Shown here one piece after another: positions 35,046 through 43,918 of a DNA stretch of 64,000 nucleotides. Origin of the DNA: Bacillus sp. HSf4 (GTDB lineage: Bacteria; Bacillota; Bacilli; Bacillales; Bacillaceae); NCBI RefSeq assembly GCF_029537375.1, contig NZ_CP120679.1, forward strand, positions 913,501-977,500, written 5' to 3'. The notes beneath the pieces are model-generated. The model was not told the DNA's origin. It did no database searches and saw only the letters and a program-made list of their open reading frames with translations. Within the stretch, counting starts at the first letter, position 1, and every line of letters starts with the position of its first letter. The position numbers were made by a program, and so were the translations under genes.

Positions 35046-35585
35046 TTAAGCTTCTTTTAGGCTGCGGCTTTCGTCTTCAAAGGTTCGCATGCTGTATAAC
35101 GTGTACAAATCTTTGGGGATTTTAAACAGATGAAATGTGTCTTGATGTGCGCTGTTCAGCCTTCCGACATCCGCTTGAATCGCGTATGGAAGCTTTTGTG
35201 CCGCTTTGAGGGAGCGCGTGTTTGTTTTTCTGATTTTCATCAATACCGTTTCAATGTGTTTTTCATAAAAAAGCTCGCAGAGGAATAAGTTTTTCGCCTG
35301 TTGATTATAGCCTTTTCCATGAAAGGGCCTGCCGAGCCAAGTAGCCAGAAACCCTTCATTTTCCTCGATTTCATACAAGCTGATACAGCCGATCGGATTA
35401 TCCCACTCATCGACAATCGTTCTGGAGATCAGCTTTCCCGTTTCCTCTTCTTCGATCACATTTTTGACGTGAAACATATATTCTTCAACGGTTTTTGCTT
35501 TATGTTTTACAAAAGGGAAGACCTCCTGGTGGATCATCAATTCAAAAAGCGCAGCACAGTCGGACAAGTCCCGTTTTTTCAGCAT
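35046..35585 (-). CDS. GNAT-family N-acetyltransferase (RimJ/RimL-like)
   Basis: 179 residues with the GNAT fold. The acetyl-CoA loop is degenerate but recognisable in FLATWLGRPFHGKGYNQQAK (about residues 79-98), with NTRSLKAAQKLPY following as in RimL-type enzymes. The substrate is unknown. GGAGGGG lies five bases before the ATG. The gene has a structured leader (separate entry) and interrupts the yfhE-yfhF order of B. subtilis, which suggests acquisition with its own control. Confidence 0.8.
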   Translation of the reverse strand: MLKKRDLSDCAALFELMIHQEVFPFVKHKAKTVEEYMFHVKNVIEEEETGKLISRTIVDEWDNPIGCISLYEIEENEGFLATWLGRPFHGKGYNQQAKNLFLCELFYEKHIETVLMKIRKTNTRSLKAAQKLPYAIQADVGRLNSAHQDTFHLFKIPKDLYTLYSMRTFEDESRSLKEA

Positions 35586-35760
35586 GGCAGCCCCTCCTTA
35601 ACGTGAGGGCGGTACCCACCCTCGAAATTTTTTAATTGCGGATCACATCCGCTGTTTCTTGCTTACATTAAAAAATTCGGGGTGGGAATCGAACCCACTA
35701 AACCAGAAAACTGGCGGCGCACCATTTGCCTTCCCTATTCACAGCAATGCTGGTGATTTC
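35586..35760 (-). promoter_or_regulatory. Structured leader RNA of the GNAT gene, riboswitch-like
   Basis: On the minus strand: stem CACCA/TGGTG (35751-35755 with 35720-35724); hairpin CCAG-TTTT-CTGG (35703-35714); a tRNA T-arm-like hairpin GTGGG-TTCGATT-CCCAC (35682-35698); then alternative pairings. CCCACCCCG (35678-35686) can instead pair with GAGGGTGGG (35615-35623) in a 20-base-pair stem capped by GCGGAT-GTG-ATCCGC (35638-35652). GAGGGTGGG can also pair with CCGCCCTC (35605-35612), and CCCTC can pair with the ribosome site GGAGGGG (35591-35597). The exclusive pairs resemble a translational switch. A TAAAAT box at 35764-35769 would start the RNA near 35757. Confidence 0.6.
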
Positions 35761-35782
35761 TACATTTTACGCAGAGGGGAAA

Positions 35783-35803
35783 CAAAAAGCCACAAGGCTT
35801 TTG
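35783..35803 (-). terminator. Terminator of yfhF
   Basis: AAAAGCC-TTGT-GGCTTTTTG on the minus strand, a short intrinsic terminator after yfhF. Confidence 0.65.
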
Positions 35804-35819
35804 CTGAAAAACCTGAGCC

Positions 35820-36722
35820 CTATAGAAGAAGATCACGCAACGCGTCTTCCAAATCGGGGTACAGGAAACGGTATTCATTTAAAAGGCACTTTTCCGGTAC
35901 GACGCGCTGTCCTTTTAACACAAGCAGACTCATTTCACCAAGAACGGCTTTGATGGCGAATGCGGGTACCGCGAGCCAATGAGGCCGCTTTTTGACTTTG
36001 CCGATTGTTTTGCCGAACCTCTCCATCCGGACGGGATTCGGCGCCGTGGCATTAAGCGGACCCGACAGCTCCGAATCGTTGATCGCCGTTTTAATGATCC
36101 CGACGGCGTCATCAATATGGATCCAGGAGATCCACTGGCGGCCCGAACCGATGCGCCCGCCTGCAAAAAGCGAATAGGGAAGCGTCATTTTAGAGAGTGC
36201 TCCGCCGCTTTTGGCGAGCACCATGCCAAAACGTACATAGACGGTGCGAATGCCAAGCGCTTCGATTTGTTTTGCCTCGCTTTCCCAGGCGGCTGTCGTC
36301 CGGCTGAGAAAGTCCTGATCTGAAGCGGGCGCTTTTTCTGTAAATGTGTCAAAAAGGCTCGTCCCATAGATGCCGACGGCGCTTGCCTGGATAAAGACTT
36401 TTGGCTTCACACTCAGCTTTTGAATGATCCGGGCCGATTCCTGTACAGAACGGATGCGGCTGTTGGCAATCTCCGCTTTTATGGTTTCAGTCCAGCGGCC
36501 AAAAAGCGATTTTCCGGCCAGATTGATCCAGACATCGATGCCGGGCAGTTCTGTTTCGGGTCTGGCGCCGCGAGTTTGCCAAACTGCATAAGAGAGGTTT
36601 TTTTGTTCGGTTTCCTCCGGATTTCTTGATAGAATATAAACGTGATGTCCCGCGGCGGTCAAAGCCTTTGTCAGATGCTTTCCGATCAAGCCTGTCCCGC
36701 CGGCAATCACAATGTTCACCAT
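35820..36722 (-). CDS. yfhF: NAD-dependent epimerase-like protein YfhF (TIGR01777 family)
   Basis: 300-residue extended short-chain dehydrogenase-fold protein with the N-terminal NAD(P) motif IAGGTGLIGKHL and a C-terminal DUF1731-type tail (LLNEYRFLYPDLEDALRDL). Homologues are called SulA-like or YfcH; the substrate is unknown. AAGGGAG precedes the ATG at 36722. Divergent from recX with 65 bases between. Confidence 0.87.
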   Translation of the reverse strand: MVNIVIAGGTGLIGKHLTKALTAAGHHVYILSRNPEETEQKNLSYAVWQTRGARPETELPGIDVWINLAGKSLFGRWTETIKAEIANSRIRSVQESARIIQKLSVKPKVFIQASAVGIYGTSLFDTFTEKAPASDQDFLSRTTAAWESEAKQIEALGIRTVYVRFGMVLAKSGGALSKMTLPYSLFAGGRIGSGRQWISWIHIDDAVGIIKTAINDSELSGPLNATAPNPVRMERFGKTIGKVKKRPHWLAVPAFAIKAVLGEMSLLVLKGQRVVPEKCLLNEYRFLYPDLEDALRDLLL

Positions 36723-36787
36723 GATCACTCCCTTTTGGAGATCCTTTACCTTATTCTAAAAGAAGAAAACGAAAGAAGGGAGCTTTT

Positions 36788-37579
36788 ATGCCGTATATAA
36801 CAAAAATTTCTGCCCAGAAAAACAATGAAGAGCGGGTCAATATTTTTCTTGATGAAAAATACGCCTTCAGCGTTGACCTTGATGTTCTCGTCAAGTTTGA
36901 TCTGCGAAAAGGAAAAGAGCTTGATGAGCTGGACATCATCGAAATCCAGTATGGCGACGACATTAAAAAAGGCTTTCATAAAGCGCTTGATTTTTTGTCC
37001 TACAGAATGCGCTCGACAAAAGAAGTCAAAGACCACTTGAAGAAAAAGGGAGTCGCGGATTCTGCGATCACAGAAATCATTCATATGCTGAATGACTACA
37101 AATATTTGGACGACCGGGAATTTGCCCAAGCTTTCGTGAGCACCCACCGGAAAACGAGCGGCAAAGGGCCGGATGTTCTATACAGAGAGCTGAAATTAAA
37201 AGGGGTTGATGAAGAACACATCCAGGAAGCATTAAGCTCGTTTACGTTTTCCGAACAGGTTGCAACCGCGGTTAAGCACGCTGAAAAGATGCTGAAAAAA
37301 GGAAAAAAACTCTCCTCTAAAGAAACGAAACAGGCCATCGAACAACAGCTTATGCGAAAGGGGTTCTCCTTCGACGTCATCTCGGCCGCTCTGCTGGAGA
37401 CGGATTATGAAAACAATGACGACGCGGAAAGAGAAGCGCTTGACAAACAAGGGGAAAAAGCCATGAAACGCTGCGGTTATGACGGTTCATATGAAACGAA
37501 AATGAAGGTCAAGCAGTATTTGTTTAGAAAAGGCTTTTCCATAGACATGATTGATCAATTTCTAGATGAAAAGGGATGA
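36788..37579 (+). CDS. recX: RecA regulator RecX
   Basis: 263-residue RecX, the long Bacillus form (B. subtilis 264), made of repeated three-helix units; typical segments are LDFLSYRMRSTKEVKDHLKKKG and LIDDREFA-like YLDDREFAQAFV. It modulates RecA filaments in recombination and SOS repair. GAAGGGAGC lies before the ATG. yfhH begins 4 bases after its stop, so the two are coupled. Confidence 0.92.
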   Translation: MPYITKISAQKNNEERVNIFLDEKYAFSVDLDVLVKFDLRKGKELDELDIIEIQYGDDIKKGFHKALDFLSYRMRSTKEVKDHLKKKGVADSAITEIIHMLNDYKYLDDREFAQAFVSTHRKTSGKGPDVLYRELKLKGVDEEHIQEALSSFTFSEQVATAVKHAEKMLKKGKKLSSKETKQAIEQQLMRKGFSFDVISAALLETDYENNDDAEREALDKQGEKAMKRCGYDGSYETKMKVKQYLFRKGFSIDMIDQFLDEKG

Positions 37580-37583
37580 GAAC

Positions 37584-37898
37584 ATGGAGAAAAGATACAG
37601 CGAAATGACGGAGCAGGAATTGCGGAGAGAGATCGGGATTTTAACGGAAAAGGCGAGAAAGGCTGAGCAAATGGGCATTGTAAACGAGCTTGCCGTTCAC
37701 GAGCGTAAAATTGCGATGGCGAAAGCCTATCTTCTCGATCCGGCCGATTTTAAACCGGGCCGCGTTTACGACATTATAGATGCGGGCGAAGACTTCTTCA
37801 TCCGCTATTTAAACGGTGTTTTCGCCTGGGGGCACCGGCTGGGCACACCAGATCATGAAGAGGCTCTGCCGATTTCTTTGTTAAAAGAAAAGGATTAA
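37584..37898 (+). CDS. yfhH: DUF1811 protein YfhH
   Basis: 104 residues, the same length as B. subtilis YfhH. An N-terminal helical hairpin (MTEQELRREIGILTEKARKA) is followed by a small beta-barrel (GRVYDIIDAGEDFFIRYLNG, FAWGHRLG). Function is unknown. The ATG at 37584 has AAAGGGATGAG upstream. Same operon as recX. Confidence 0.87.
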   Translation: MEKRYSEMTEQELRREIGILTEKARKAEQMGIVNELAVHERKIAMAKAYLLDPADFKPGRVYDIIDAGEDFFIRYLNGVFAWGHRLGTPDHEEALPISLLKEKD

Positions 37899-37926
37899 GA
37901 CACGGCTTAACCCTTTTCCCGTTTTG

Positions 37927-38097
37927 TTATCTTGTGCGAATATTCGTATTGCGCTCGAGTATGATGAGGTCCTGTGTCTGCTGTGTCTCACCGTTTACCT
38001 GTGACCGCGCATGTTTCGTATTAGCCCATGGCTGCGGATAGTTTTGCTTTTTCATCTGATCAAAATCGTTTGTATACGGTTTGCGGTTGGCACACAA
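37927..38097 (-). CDS. YpzG-like small protein
   Basis: 56 residues, hydrophilic, with segments QPWANTKHARSQVNGETQQT and QDLIILERNT that fit the YpzG-like family of bacilli. TTG start with GGATGGAG about nine bases upstream. It lies just behind sspK on the same strand, so spore-related expression is plausible but not shown. Confidence 0.7.
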   Translation of the reverse strand: MCANRKPYTNDFDQMKKQNYPQPWANTKHARSQVNGETQQTQDLIILERNTNIRTR

Positions 38098-38123
38098 AGA
38101 ACATCACTCCATCCGAGAAAATT

Positions 38124-38273
38124 TTAGCGTTTGCCGGAAGCTCTCATTCGTTCCTGCGGATGAGTATTCGTGCTTCCGTCAGGGCGCTTTGAAGCAAAAT
38201 CATCTTTGGCACGGGGCTCGCCTTCAAACTTGTTGTTGTTCATATTCGGAAAGCCTCTCGATTTATTCCGCAT
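38124..38273 (-). CDS. sspK: Small acid-soluble spore protein SspK
   Basis: 49 residues. [20 protein letters not shown] and [14 protein letters not shown] match B. subtilis SspK closely. GGGAGGAG lies nine bases before the ATG. Expected to be made in the forespore. The place between yfhH and yfhJ is conserved. Confidence 0.88.
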   Translation of the reverse strand: MRNKSRGFPNMNNNKFEGEPRAKDDFASKRPDGSTNTHPQERMRASGKR

Positions 38274-38402
38274 CTTTATAGGCTCCTCCCATAAATCCAA
38301 AATGTTTGCGTCTTCTCTTCAGAAGACGTAAGGTTAGTATATGAAATGGACGGTGTTTTCAAAAAGAAAGTTTTTTCCTAAGGAAAGGGGGGAAAGTTCA
38401 AG

Positions 38403-38660
38403 GTGGAAGCACAAGTTGAAAGGCTGACAAATGCGCTTCTGGAAAAGAATCATATGCTGAGCTATGCGCAAGCCAGAACATGGATTGAATGTCTGTTGGA
38501 TGACTTCGAGGCGGCATTTGCCAAAAGCGGCCGGCCCGGAGGAAATGAATTGACAGAGCGCGTTGTTTTGGACTGGATTGATCACTACGGCAGCCATCTG
38601 CACTTATTTGAAACAGAAGTTGAAAATTTGTTCTCAGGAGACCATGGACTTCTCCATTAA
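38403..38660 (+). CDS. yfhJ: WVELL-family protein YfhJ
   Basis: 85 residues, soluble and helical. The WVELL-type motif is seen as WIECLLDDFEAAF (about residues 26-38). GTG start with GGAAAGGGGGG some 10 bases upstream. Function is unknown; in B. subtilis it follows sspK in the same place. Confidence 0.78.
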   Translation: MEAQVERLTNALLEKNHMLSYAQARTWIECLLDDFEAAFAKSGRPGGNELTERVVLDWIDHYGSHLHLFETEVENLFSGDHGLLH

Positions 38661-38688
38661 AACGTTTCTTTTAGAAAGGAATGATGAG

Positions 38689-39795
38689 ATGAAAGCGATC
38701 GTCATTGGTTCGGGGATTGCCGGTGCAAGCGCAGCATATCATCTTGTGAAAAAAGGAGCGGACGTGACGGTTCTGGATGAAGGGCATAAAGGCCAATCGA
38801 CGAAGGCGGGAGCGGGCATTATCTGTCCGTGGTTTTCATCCAGAAGTGAAGATTGGGAACGTTTGGCGAAAGCCGGGGCCGAATATTATCCCTCACTTGT
38901 TGCACAACTTAAAGAAGACGGAGCGGGTGACTTGGGATATGAAAAAACGGGCGCCCTGCGGGTCACTCGAGATGCCGAAGCACTCGATCAAATTGAAAGA
39001 AAATTGAGAGAACAAACAGATGATAAGGCCGCAATCGGCGAAATCACCCGCTTATCGAATGATGAAGCGAAACAGCTTTTTCCTCCGCTTGCCGACGGGA
39101 TGGAAGCGATTCTTATAACAGGTGCCGCGCGCGTTGACGGGCATCTGCTGCGAAATGCCCTTCTGCAGGCGGCAAGGAAGCATGGAGCCGTCATGTTAAG
39201 CGAAAAAGCGGCGCTGTCATTTGAACAGGTGCGCATAAAAGGGGTCAGGGCTGGCGGACGGTTGATTTCCGCCGATACGGTCGTGCTGGCTGCCGGCGCC
39301 TGGACGAATCGATTGCTGGAACCTTTGGGGATACACCTTCATCTGGAGCCGCAGCGCGGACAGATTGTTCATTTAAAGATACCTGATCAAGACACTGACA
39401 AGTGGCCGGTTATTTTGCCGGATACAGACCATTACATCGTGTCATTCGCCGGATCCCGCGTTGTCGCCGGAGCCACAAGAGAAACCGGTTCGGGATTTGA
39501 TTACAGGATGACGGCAGGAGGATTGCAGGAGGTGCTTCAGGAAGCCTTATCTGTTGCGCCTGGGCTGCACAGCGCGGAAGTCAGCGAAGTCAGGGTCGGT
39601 TTTCGGCCCCTGACCAAGGACTTGCTTCCCTTGCTCGGGAACATTCAGGACACAGGTCTGGTGGCAGCGACTGGCTTTGGGCCGTCAGGTTTGACATTTG
39701 GCCCTTATGCGGGGTTATTGGCCGCTGCCTTAGCATGCGGTGAAGACCCGCAATTTGCTGTGGAAAAATACAGCCCATTAAGGCAAATCTTATAA
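38689..39795 (+). CDS. FAD-dependent oxidoreductase of the DAO family
   Basis: 368 residues. The N-terminal dinucleotide-binding motif is VIGSGIAGASAAYHLVKKG, and the C-terminal DAO signature is RVGFRPLTKDLLPLLG then GFGPSGLTFGPYAG. Related to D-amino-acid dehydrogenases and glycine oxidase; the substrate cannot be told. GAAAGGA lies eight bases before the ATG. It follows yfhJ by 28 bases and is absent from the B. subtilis order as I recall it, so it is probably an insertion. Confidence 0.83.
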   Translation: MKAIVIGSGIAGASAAYHLVKKGADVTVLDEGHKGQSTKAGAGIICPWFSSRSEDWERLAKAGAEYYPSLVAQLKEDGAGDLGYEKTGALRVTRDAEALDQIERKLREQTDDKAAIGEITRLSNDEAKQLFPPLADGMEAILITGAARVDGHLLRNALLQAARKHGAVMLSEKAALSFEQVRIKGVRAGGRLISADTVVLAAGAWTNRLLEPLGIHLHLEPQRGQIVHLKIPDQDTDKWPVILPDTDHYIVSFAGSRVVAGATRETGSGFDYRMTAGGLQEVLQEALSVAPGLHSAEVSEVRVGFRPLTKDLLPLLGNIQDTGLVAATGFGPSGLTFGPYAGLLAAALACGEDPQFAVEKYSPLRQIL

Positions 39796-40006
39796 AATGG
39801 GAAACAACTCTTGTTCTTTTTCTGTAATATCATTTTTTTACCACTTGTTCATAGATGTCTGATATAATGACAAAATAATCTTGTAAAAAATAGTGCAGCA
39901 TGCCCACGAATCCCTTTTGATGGGGTGCTCCTGAAAAATGTCTGAGTATCCTGCCGTTTTAGTATGCCGGATGCAATTTTATTATGTCCAAAAGAGGTGC
40001 CTTTAA

Positions 40007-40966
40007 GTGAAGAAAGGATTCGTTTCAATTATTATTCCTTCTTATAATGAAGCAAGCAACATTAAATTGATTTATTCACATTTAAGGAACGAATTTCAAA
40101 CCATTGATTATGATTATGAAATTTATTACATAAACGACGGAAGCACAGATGAAACCCTTGAAGAAATTAAAGATCTGGCGCAAAAAAGTGAACGTGTCAA
40201 ATACATTTCATTCTCAAGAAATTTCGGTAAGGAGGCTGCCATTCTTGCAGGGTTTCAGCATGCCCGCGGCGATGCCGTCGTCGTCATGGATGCCGATTTG
40301 CAGCATCCGACATACTTATTGCATGATTTCATCAAAGGATATGAGGAAGGCTATGACCAAGTGGTCGCACAACGCAACAGAAAAGGGGACAACCCGATAC
40401 GATCCTATTTGTCGTCACTGTATTACCGTTTTATCAACAATGCGGTTGAAGTTGATTTAAGGGACGGTGTCGGCGATTTTCGCCTGTTAAGCAGAAAAGC
40501 GGTTGACGCGCTGTTGAAGCTGAGCGAAGGAAACCGCTTTTCTAAAGGGCTGTTCTGCTGGATCGGCTTTGATCAGAAAATCATCTATTATGAGAATGTC
40601 GAAAGGAAAAACGGAAAGTCCAAGTGGTCGTTTCGCCACTTGCTTAACTATGGAATCGACGGGGTCGTTTCCTTCAACAACAGACCTTTGAGAATATGTT
40701 TTTACGCCGGAATTTTTATCCTTTTTCTTTCGCTGATCTACATTGTGGCGACATTCATTCAAATTTTGAAACACGGTGTCATTGTTCCGGGGTATTTTAC
40801 CATTATTTCTGCGGTTCTCTTTCTTGGCGGCGTTCAGCTTCTCAGTCTCGGAATCATCGGTGAATACATCGGACGAATCTATTATGAGACGAAAAAGCGG
40901 CCTCATTATTTGATACAGGAGGCAAACATCAGCAATGGAGAAACTCATGAAAAAAATGAATCTTGA
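40007..40966 (+). CDS. csbB: Polyprenyl-phosphate glycosyltransferase CsbB (GT2)
   Basis: 319 residues. The GT2 domain (IIIPSYNEASNI; YYINDGSTDET; VVMDADLQHP; then FRLLSRKAV) is followed by two C-terminal membrane helices (about 230-290). In B. subtilis CsbB loads GlcNAc on undecaprenyl phosphate for lipoteichoic acid glycosylation with YfhO. GTG start with AAGAGGTG seven bases upstream. It overlaps the GtrA gene by 32 bases. Confidence 0.9.
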   Translation: MKKGFVSIIIPSYNEASNIKLIYSHLRNEFQTIDYDYEIYYINDGSTDETLEEIKDLAQKSERVKYISFSRNFGKEAAILAGFQHARGDAVVVMDADLQHPTYLLHDFIKGYEEGYDQVVAQRNRKGDNPIRSYLSSLYYRFINNAVEVDLRDGVGDFRLLSRKAVDALLKLSEGNRFSKGLFCWIGFDQKIIYYENVERKNGKSKWSFRHLLNYGIDGVVSFNNRPLRICFYAGIFILFLSLIYIVATFIQILKHGVIVPGYFTIISAVLFLGGVQLLSLGIIGEYIGRIYYETKKRPHYLIQEANISNGETHEKNES

Positions 40967-41336
40967 ATTTATCCGCTTTGCCGCTGTAGGCGTTGTGAAT
41001 ACCTTGAATTACTACGCGGTTTATTTGCTTCTGCATCTTTTGCTGGCGATGAATTATATGGCATCACATATTGCCGCATTTGCCGTCAGCCTTGTCATTT
41101 CCTTTTTCTTGAATTGCTATTTTACCTTTAAAATCAAGCCGACACTTTCTAAATTTTTGCAATTTCCGTTGACACAGCTGTTTAATTTGGCCGCGTCTTC
41201 TTTGTTTGTGTATATTTTTGTAAACTTTTTGAAGATGAACAGTTCGGCGGCTCCGCTGGCTTCCATGTTTTTAACGGTTCCTCTGACGTTTTTAGTGACA
41301 GGGAAGATTTTGAAAAGAGACAGGGGAAGAGTATGA
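40935..41336 (+). CDS. GtrA/GtcA-family flippase-like membrane protein
   Basis: 133 residues with four membrane segments and the GtrA pattern (FIRFAAVGVVNTLNYYAVY; LVISFFLNCYFTFK). Such proteins are thought to flip the lipid-linked sugar made by CsbB. ATG at 40935 is used; an internal ATG at 40947 with GGAG eight bases upstream is also possible. It lies between csbB and yfhO and overlaps both, whereas in B. subtilis the flippase acting with CsbB is encoded elsewhere. Confidence 0.85.
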   Translation: MEKLMKKMNLEFIRFAAVGVVNTLNYYAVYLLLHLLLAMNYMASHIAAFAVSLVISFFLNCYFTFKIKPTLSKFLQFPLTQLFNLAASSLFVYIFVNFLKMNSSAAPLASMFLTVPLTFLVTGKILKRDRGRV

Positions 41337-43918
41337 AGAAAACAATATGTCTATTTTTCATTTCAAGTTTTGTTATTTCTGTAATCGCCCATTTCTTTTT
41401 CTTGATCGAATGGGCGCATGGCCGCTATATGACCGGAAACGGCGACGGGCTCGCACAAATGGTTATTTTTAAATCATTTCTTTATGATCAATATAAAAAC
41501 GGCAACTTTTTTTATGCCTACTCCTTCGGTCTTGGCGGCGGCATCTACAGTCAGCTTGGCTATTATTTTACGACTTCTTTTGTATTCATCGCTTCTTTTG
41601 CCGCCGTTTTTGTCATGGAGCTTTTACATATGACGAACAATGCGGATGCTTTGTTCTGGGCGCAGGCCGCCGTGTTTATCAGTGTGATCAAACTGACCTT
41701 GGTTATTTTTATCGCCTCATACGCGTTTCATATGTTGGTGAAGCAAAAACTGGCCGCTTTTACAGGGGCCGTTTTATACGGAACATCTGTCATCTATTTC
41801 CGTCATACGGTGTTTTGGGAATTTTTCAGCGATGCCATGCTGTGGCTTCCTTTGCTTGTGGCGGGGGCGGAGAAAATCATCAGGGACAGGCGGCCGGGAC
41901 TGTTTATCACCGCCTGTTCTGTGACGCTGTTTAACAATTTCTATTTTGCGTATATCAATTTGATTTTCATCGCCATTTATGTGATCTTTCGCTGGTTGGT
42001 TCAGCTTGATGAACATGAAGAGGCAAGGTGGAAGCAGTTCAGGATGTTTGCCGTATCCTGCCTGATTTCCTTTGGGATCAGCGCCGTTTCTTTTGTGCCT
42101 GCTGTTTATGGCTTTTTGAACAATCTGCGGCCTCCGTATGATCAGGCGGTTCCTTTGTACGATCTCACGGACAACATTCTATTTTCCAGCCGCATCATAC
42201 TTCTGCCCGCAGTCTTTTTGCTGTTTTTATTCGTGCTTTCCTTTTATCGAAACAAGACGTTCAGGGTGTTTGCCGCGATCAGCATGGTGCTGATCATTCT
42301 CCATTACAGTCCGCTTGCGGCAAGTGCGTTCAACGGATTTTCCGCACCGCAGAACCGTTTTGAATACTTGCTTGCTTTTACGATCGGCGGCGCCGTTGCG
42401 GTAGGAATCACCGAGCTGAAACGCATCAGGCTGAAAGAGATCTTCTGTTCAAGCGTGATCGTCCTCTGCATTTATATCGCAACGGTGTGGAAGAAAGATC
42501 TAGATTTGTCTTTGCTGAAAAATTGGAGCATTCTTGCTCTTTTGATGCTGACGATCGCCGTCTTTGCGGCGGCCGGCCTCAAATACAAAAGGTGGCATCT
42601 GCTTTTCCACGGCTGTATTTTGGCATCTAGTGTGGTGATCGCCAATACGTATGAGAAATATGTCCTGTCAGAAGGAAGCGACATTCAATCCGTGACGAAA
42701 AGCTATTTGACTAGCAACGAGTATAACGGCAAAGAGCAGCGCGAACTTTTGGAAAACATCAAAAAAGATGATGGCGGCGATCCGTACACAAGGATCGACT
42801 GGATGAACGGCGTTCGCAACAATACGCCGATGCTCCAGCGCTTTAACGGTTTCAGCGCCTATTCCAGCATCCTGAACAAGGATCTTCTCCTGTTTTATTG
42901 GAAAGACCTTCAAATCGATATGGGGCGGGAAAGCGTCAGCCGCTATGCGACGATGGGGGACCGCGCCAACCTGTACAGCTTGTTGTACGGCAAATATTAT
43001 ATGACGGAAAAAGAAAATGCCCCTGACGTCCCTTACGGATTTGAAAAAATGGACGAGTCCGAGCATTATGACGTATACAAAAACAAGTACACACTGCCGT
43101 TTATCCGTACGGCCGACACCGTTTTTTCCGAAAAGGATTTAGCCGATTCCTCCGTATTGGCGAGAGAGCATGCGATGCTTGAAGGGATCGTGCTGGATAA
43201 CGGAAAAGGAAACACAGAGCCGCCACAAGAGAGGAATATCATCAAGGAGGCGAAGCTGAAAACGAAAGGCGCCTCTTATGAAAACGGTGTGCTCAAAGTA
43301 ACAGAAAAAAAGGGCGGAATCGATCTGATCCCGCCTCAAAGCAGTCTTGCGGATGAAGGCGACTATTATGTCGGATTTTATTTGAAAAGCTTAGCAAAGG
43401 ACCAGTTTTTCAATTTGCAGGTCAATGATTATGTCACATCAAGGAAATCCAATCAGTCGATTTATAAAACAGGCGTCTACGACTTGACGATCAGGGTGAA
43501 GAAGGCGAAAAAGATTGCGATCAGGCTCCCGAAAGGAACCTATCAACTGGAGCATTTGACATTGTATGAGGAAGATTACCAAACATTAAAAAAAGAGGCG
43601 GCGAAAAAAGCGCCGGACGCTGAAATGACCTGGCAGCAAAATAAGCTGACCATCAGCTACAACAACCAAAACGGCGACCGCTATATGATGCTGCCGATCC
43701 CGTTTGAAAAAGGCTGGGAGCTTACGGTGAACGGGAAAAAACAACCCGTTCAAAAAGCGAATTATTCCTTTATCGGCTTTTCCATCGACAAAGGGGACAA
43801 CGATATTCAGCTCGTTTATTATCCGCCGTACTTTAAAGAATCATTGGCGGTGACCATCATCGCCCTCGCCGCTGGAATATGGTACAGCAGGAGAAGACGG
43901 AAAAAGCTTGGCTCTTAA
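41333..43918 (+). CDS. yfhO: Polytopic glycosyltransferase YfhO
   Basis: 861 residues, the same as B. subtilis YfhO. About 12-13 membrane segments in the first 460 residues, with an early acidic loop (YMTGNGDGLAQM) typical of GT-C enzymes, then a large extracellular domain (about 470-830) and a final helix with a basic tail. It transfers the sugar from the lipid carrier to lipoteichoic acid outside the membrane. The ATG overlaps the gtrA stop by 4 bases. Confidence 0.9.
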   Translation: MKKTICLFFISSFVISVIAHFFFLIEWAHGRYMTGNGDGLAQMVIFKSFLYDQYKNGNFFYAYSFGLGGGIYSQLGYYFTTSFVFIASFAAVFVMELLHMTNNADALFWAQAAVFISVIKLTLVIFIASYAFHMLVKQKLAAFTGAVLYGTSVIYFRHTVFWEFFSDAMLWLPLLVAGAEKIIRDRRPGLFITACSVTLFNNFYFAYINLIFIAIYVIFRWLVQLDEHEEARWKQFRMFAVSCLISFGISAVSFVPAVYGFLNNLRPPYDQAVPLYDLTDNILFSSRIILLPAVFLLFLFVLSFYRNKTFRVFAAISMVLIILHYSPLAASAFNGFSAPQNRFEYLLAFTIGGAVAVGITELKRIRLKEIFCSSVIVLCIYIATVWKKDLDLSLLKNWSILALLMLTIAVFAAAGLKYKRWHLLFHGCILASSVVIANTYEKYVLSEGSDIQSVTKSYLTSNEYNGKEQRELLENIKKDDGGDPYTRIDWMNGVRNNTPMLQRFNGFSAYSSILNKDLLLFYWKDLQIDMGRESVSRYATMGDRANLYSLLYGKYYMTEKENAPDVPYGFEKMDESEHYDVYKNKYTLPFIRTADTVFSEKDLADSSVLAREHAMLEGIVLDNGKGNTEPPQERNIIKEAKLKTKGASYENGVLKVTEKKGGIDLIPPQSSLADEGDYYVGFYLKSLAKDQFFNLQVNDYVTSRKSNQSIYKTGVYDLTIRVKKAKKIAIRLPKGTYQLEHLTLYEEDYQTLKKEAAKKAPDAEMTWQQNKLTISYNNQNGDRYMMLPIPFEKGWELTVNGKKQPVQKANYSFIGFSIDKGDNDIQLVYYPPYFKESLAVTIIALAAGIWYSRRRRKKLGS

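Noticed and set aside
35600..35625. T-box motif (AGGGTGG-ACCGC) in the GNAT leader
   Set aside because: The core reads AGGGTGGGTACCGC with an extra G, I find no specifier stem with the usual conserved loops, and the gene is not amino-acid related. Kept only as an alternative to test.
35679..35770. A tRNA gene on the minus strand
   Set aside because: Only a T-arm-like hairpin is present; no matching 5-prime acceptor strand, D-arm or anticodon arm can be built.
39796..40006. A SigB promoter for csbB
   Set aside because: csbB is SigB-controlled in B. subtilis, but I could not find GTTTAA and GGGTAT boxes with correct spacing here; only a lone TATAAT at 39863-39868 is clear.
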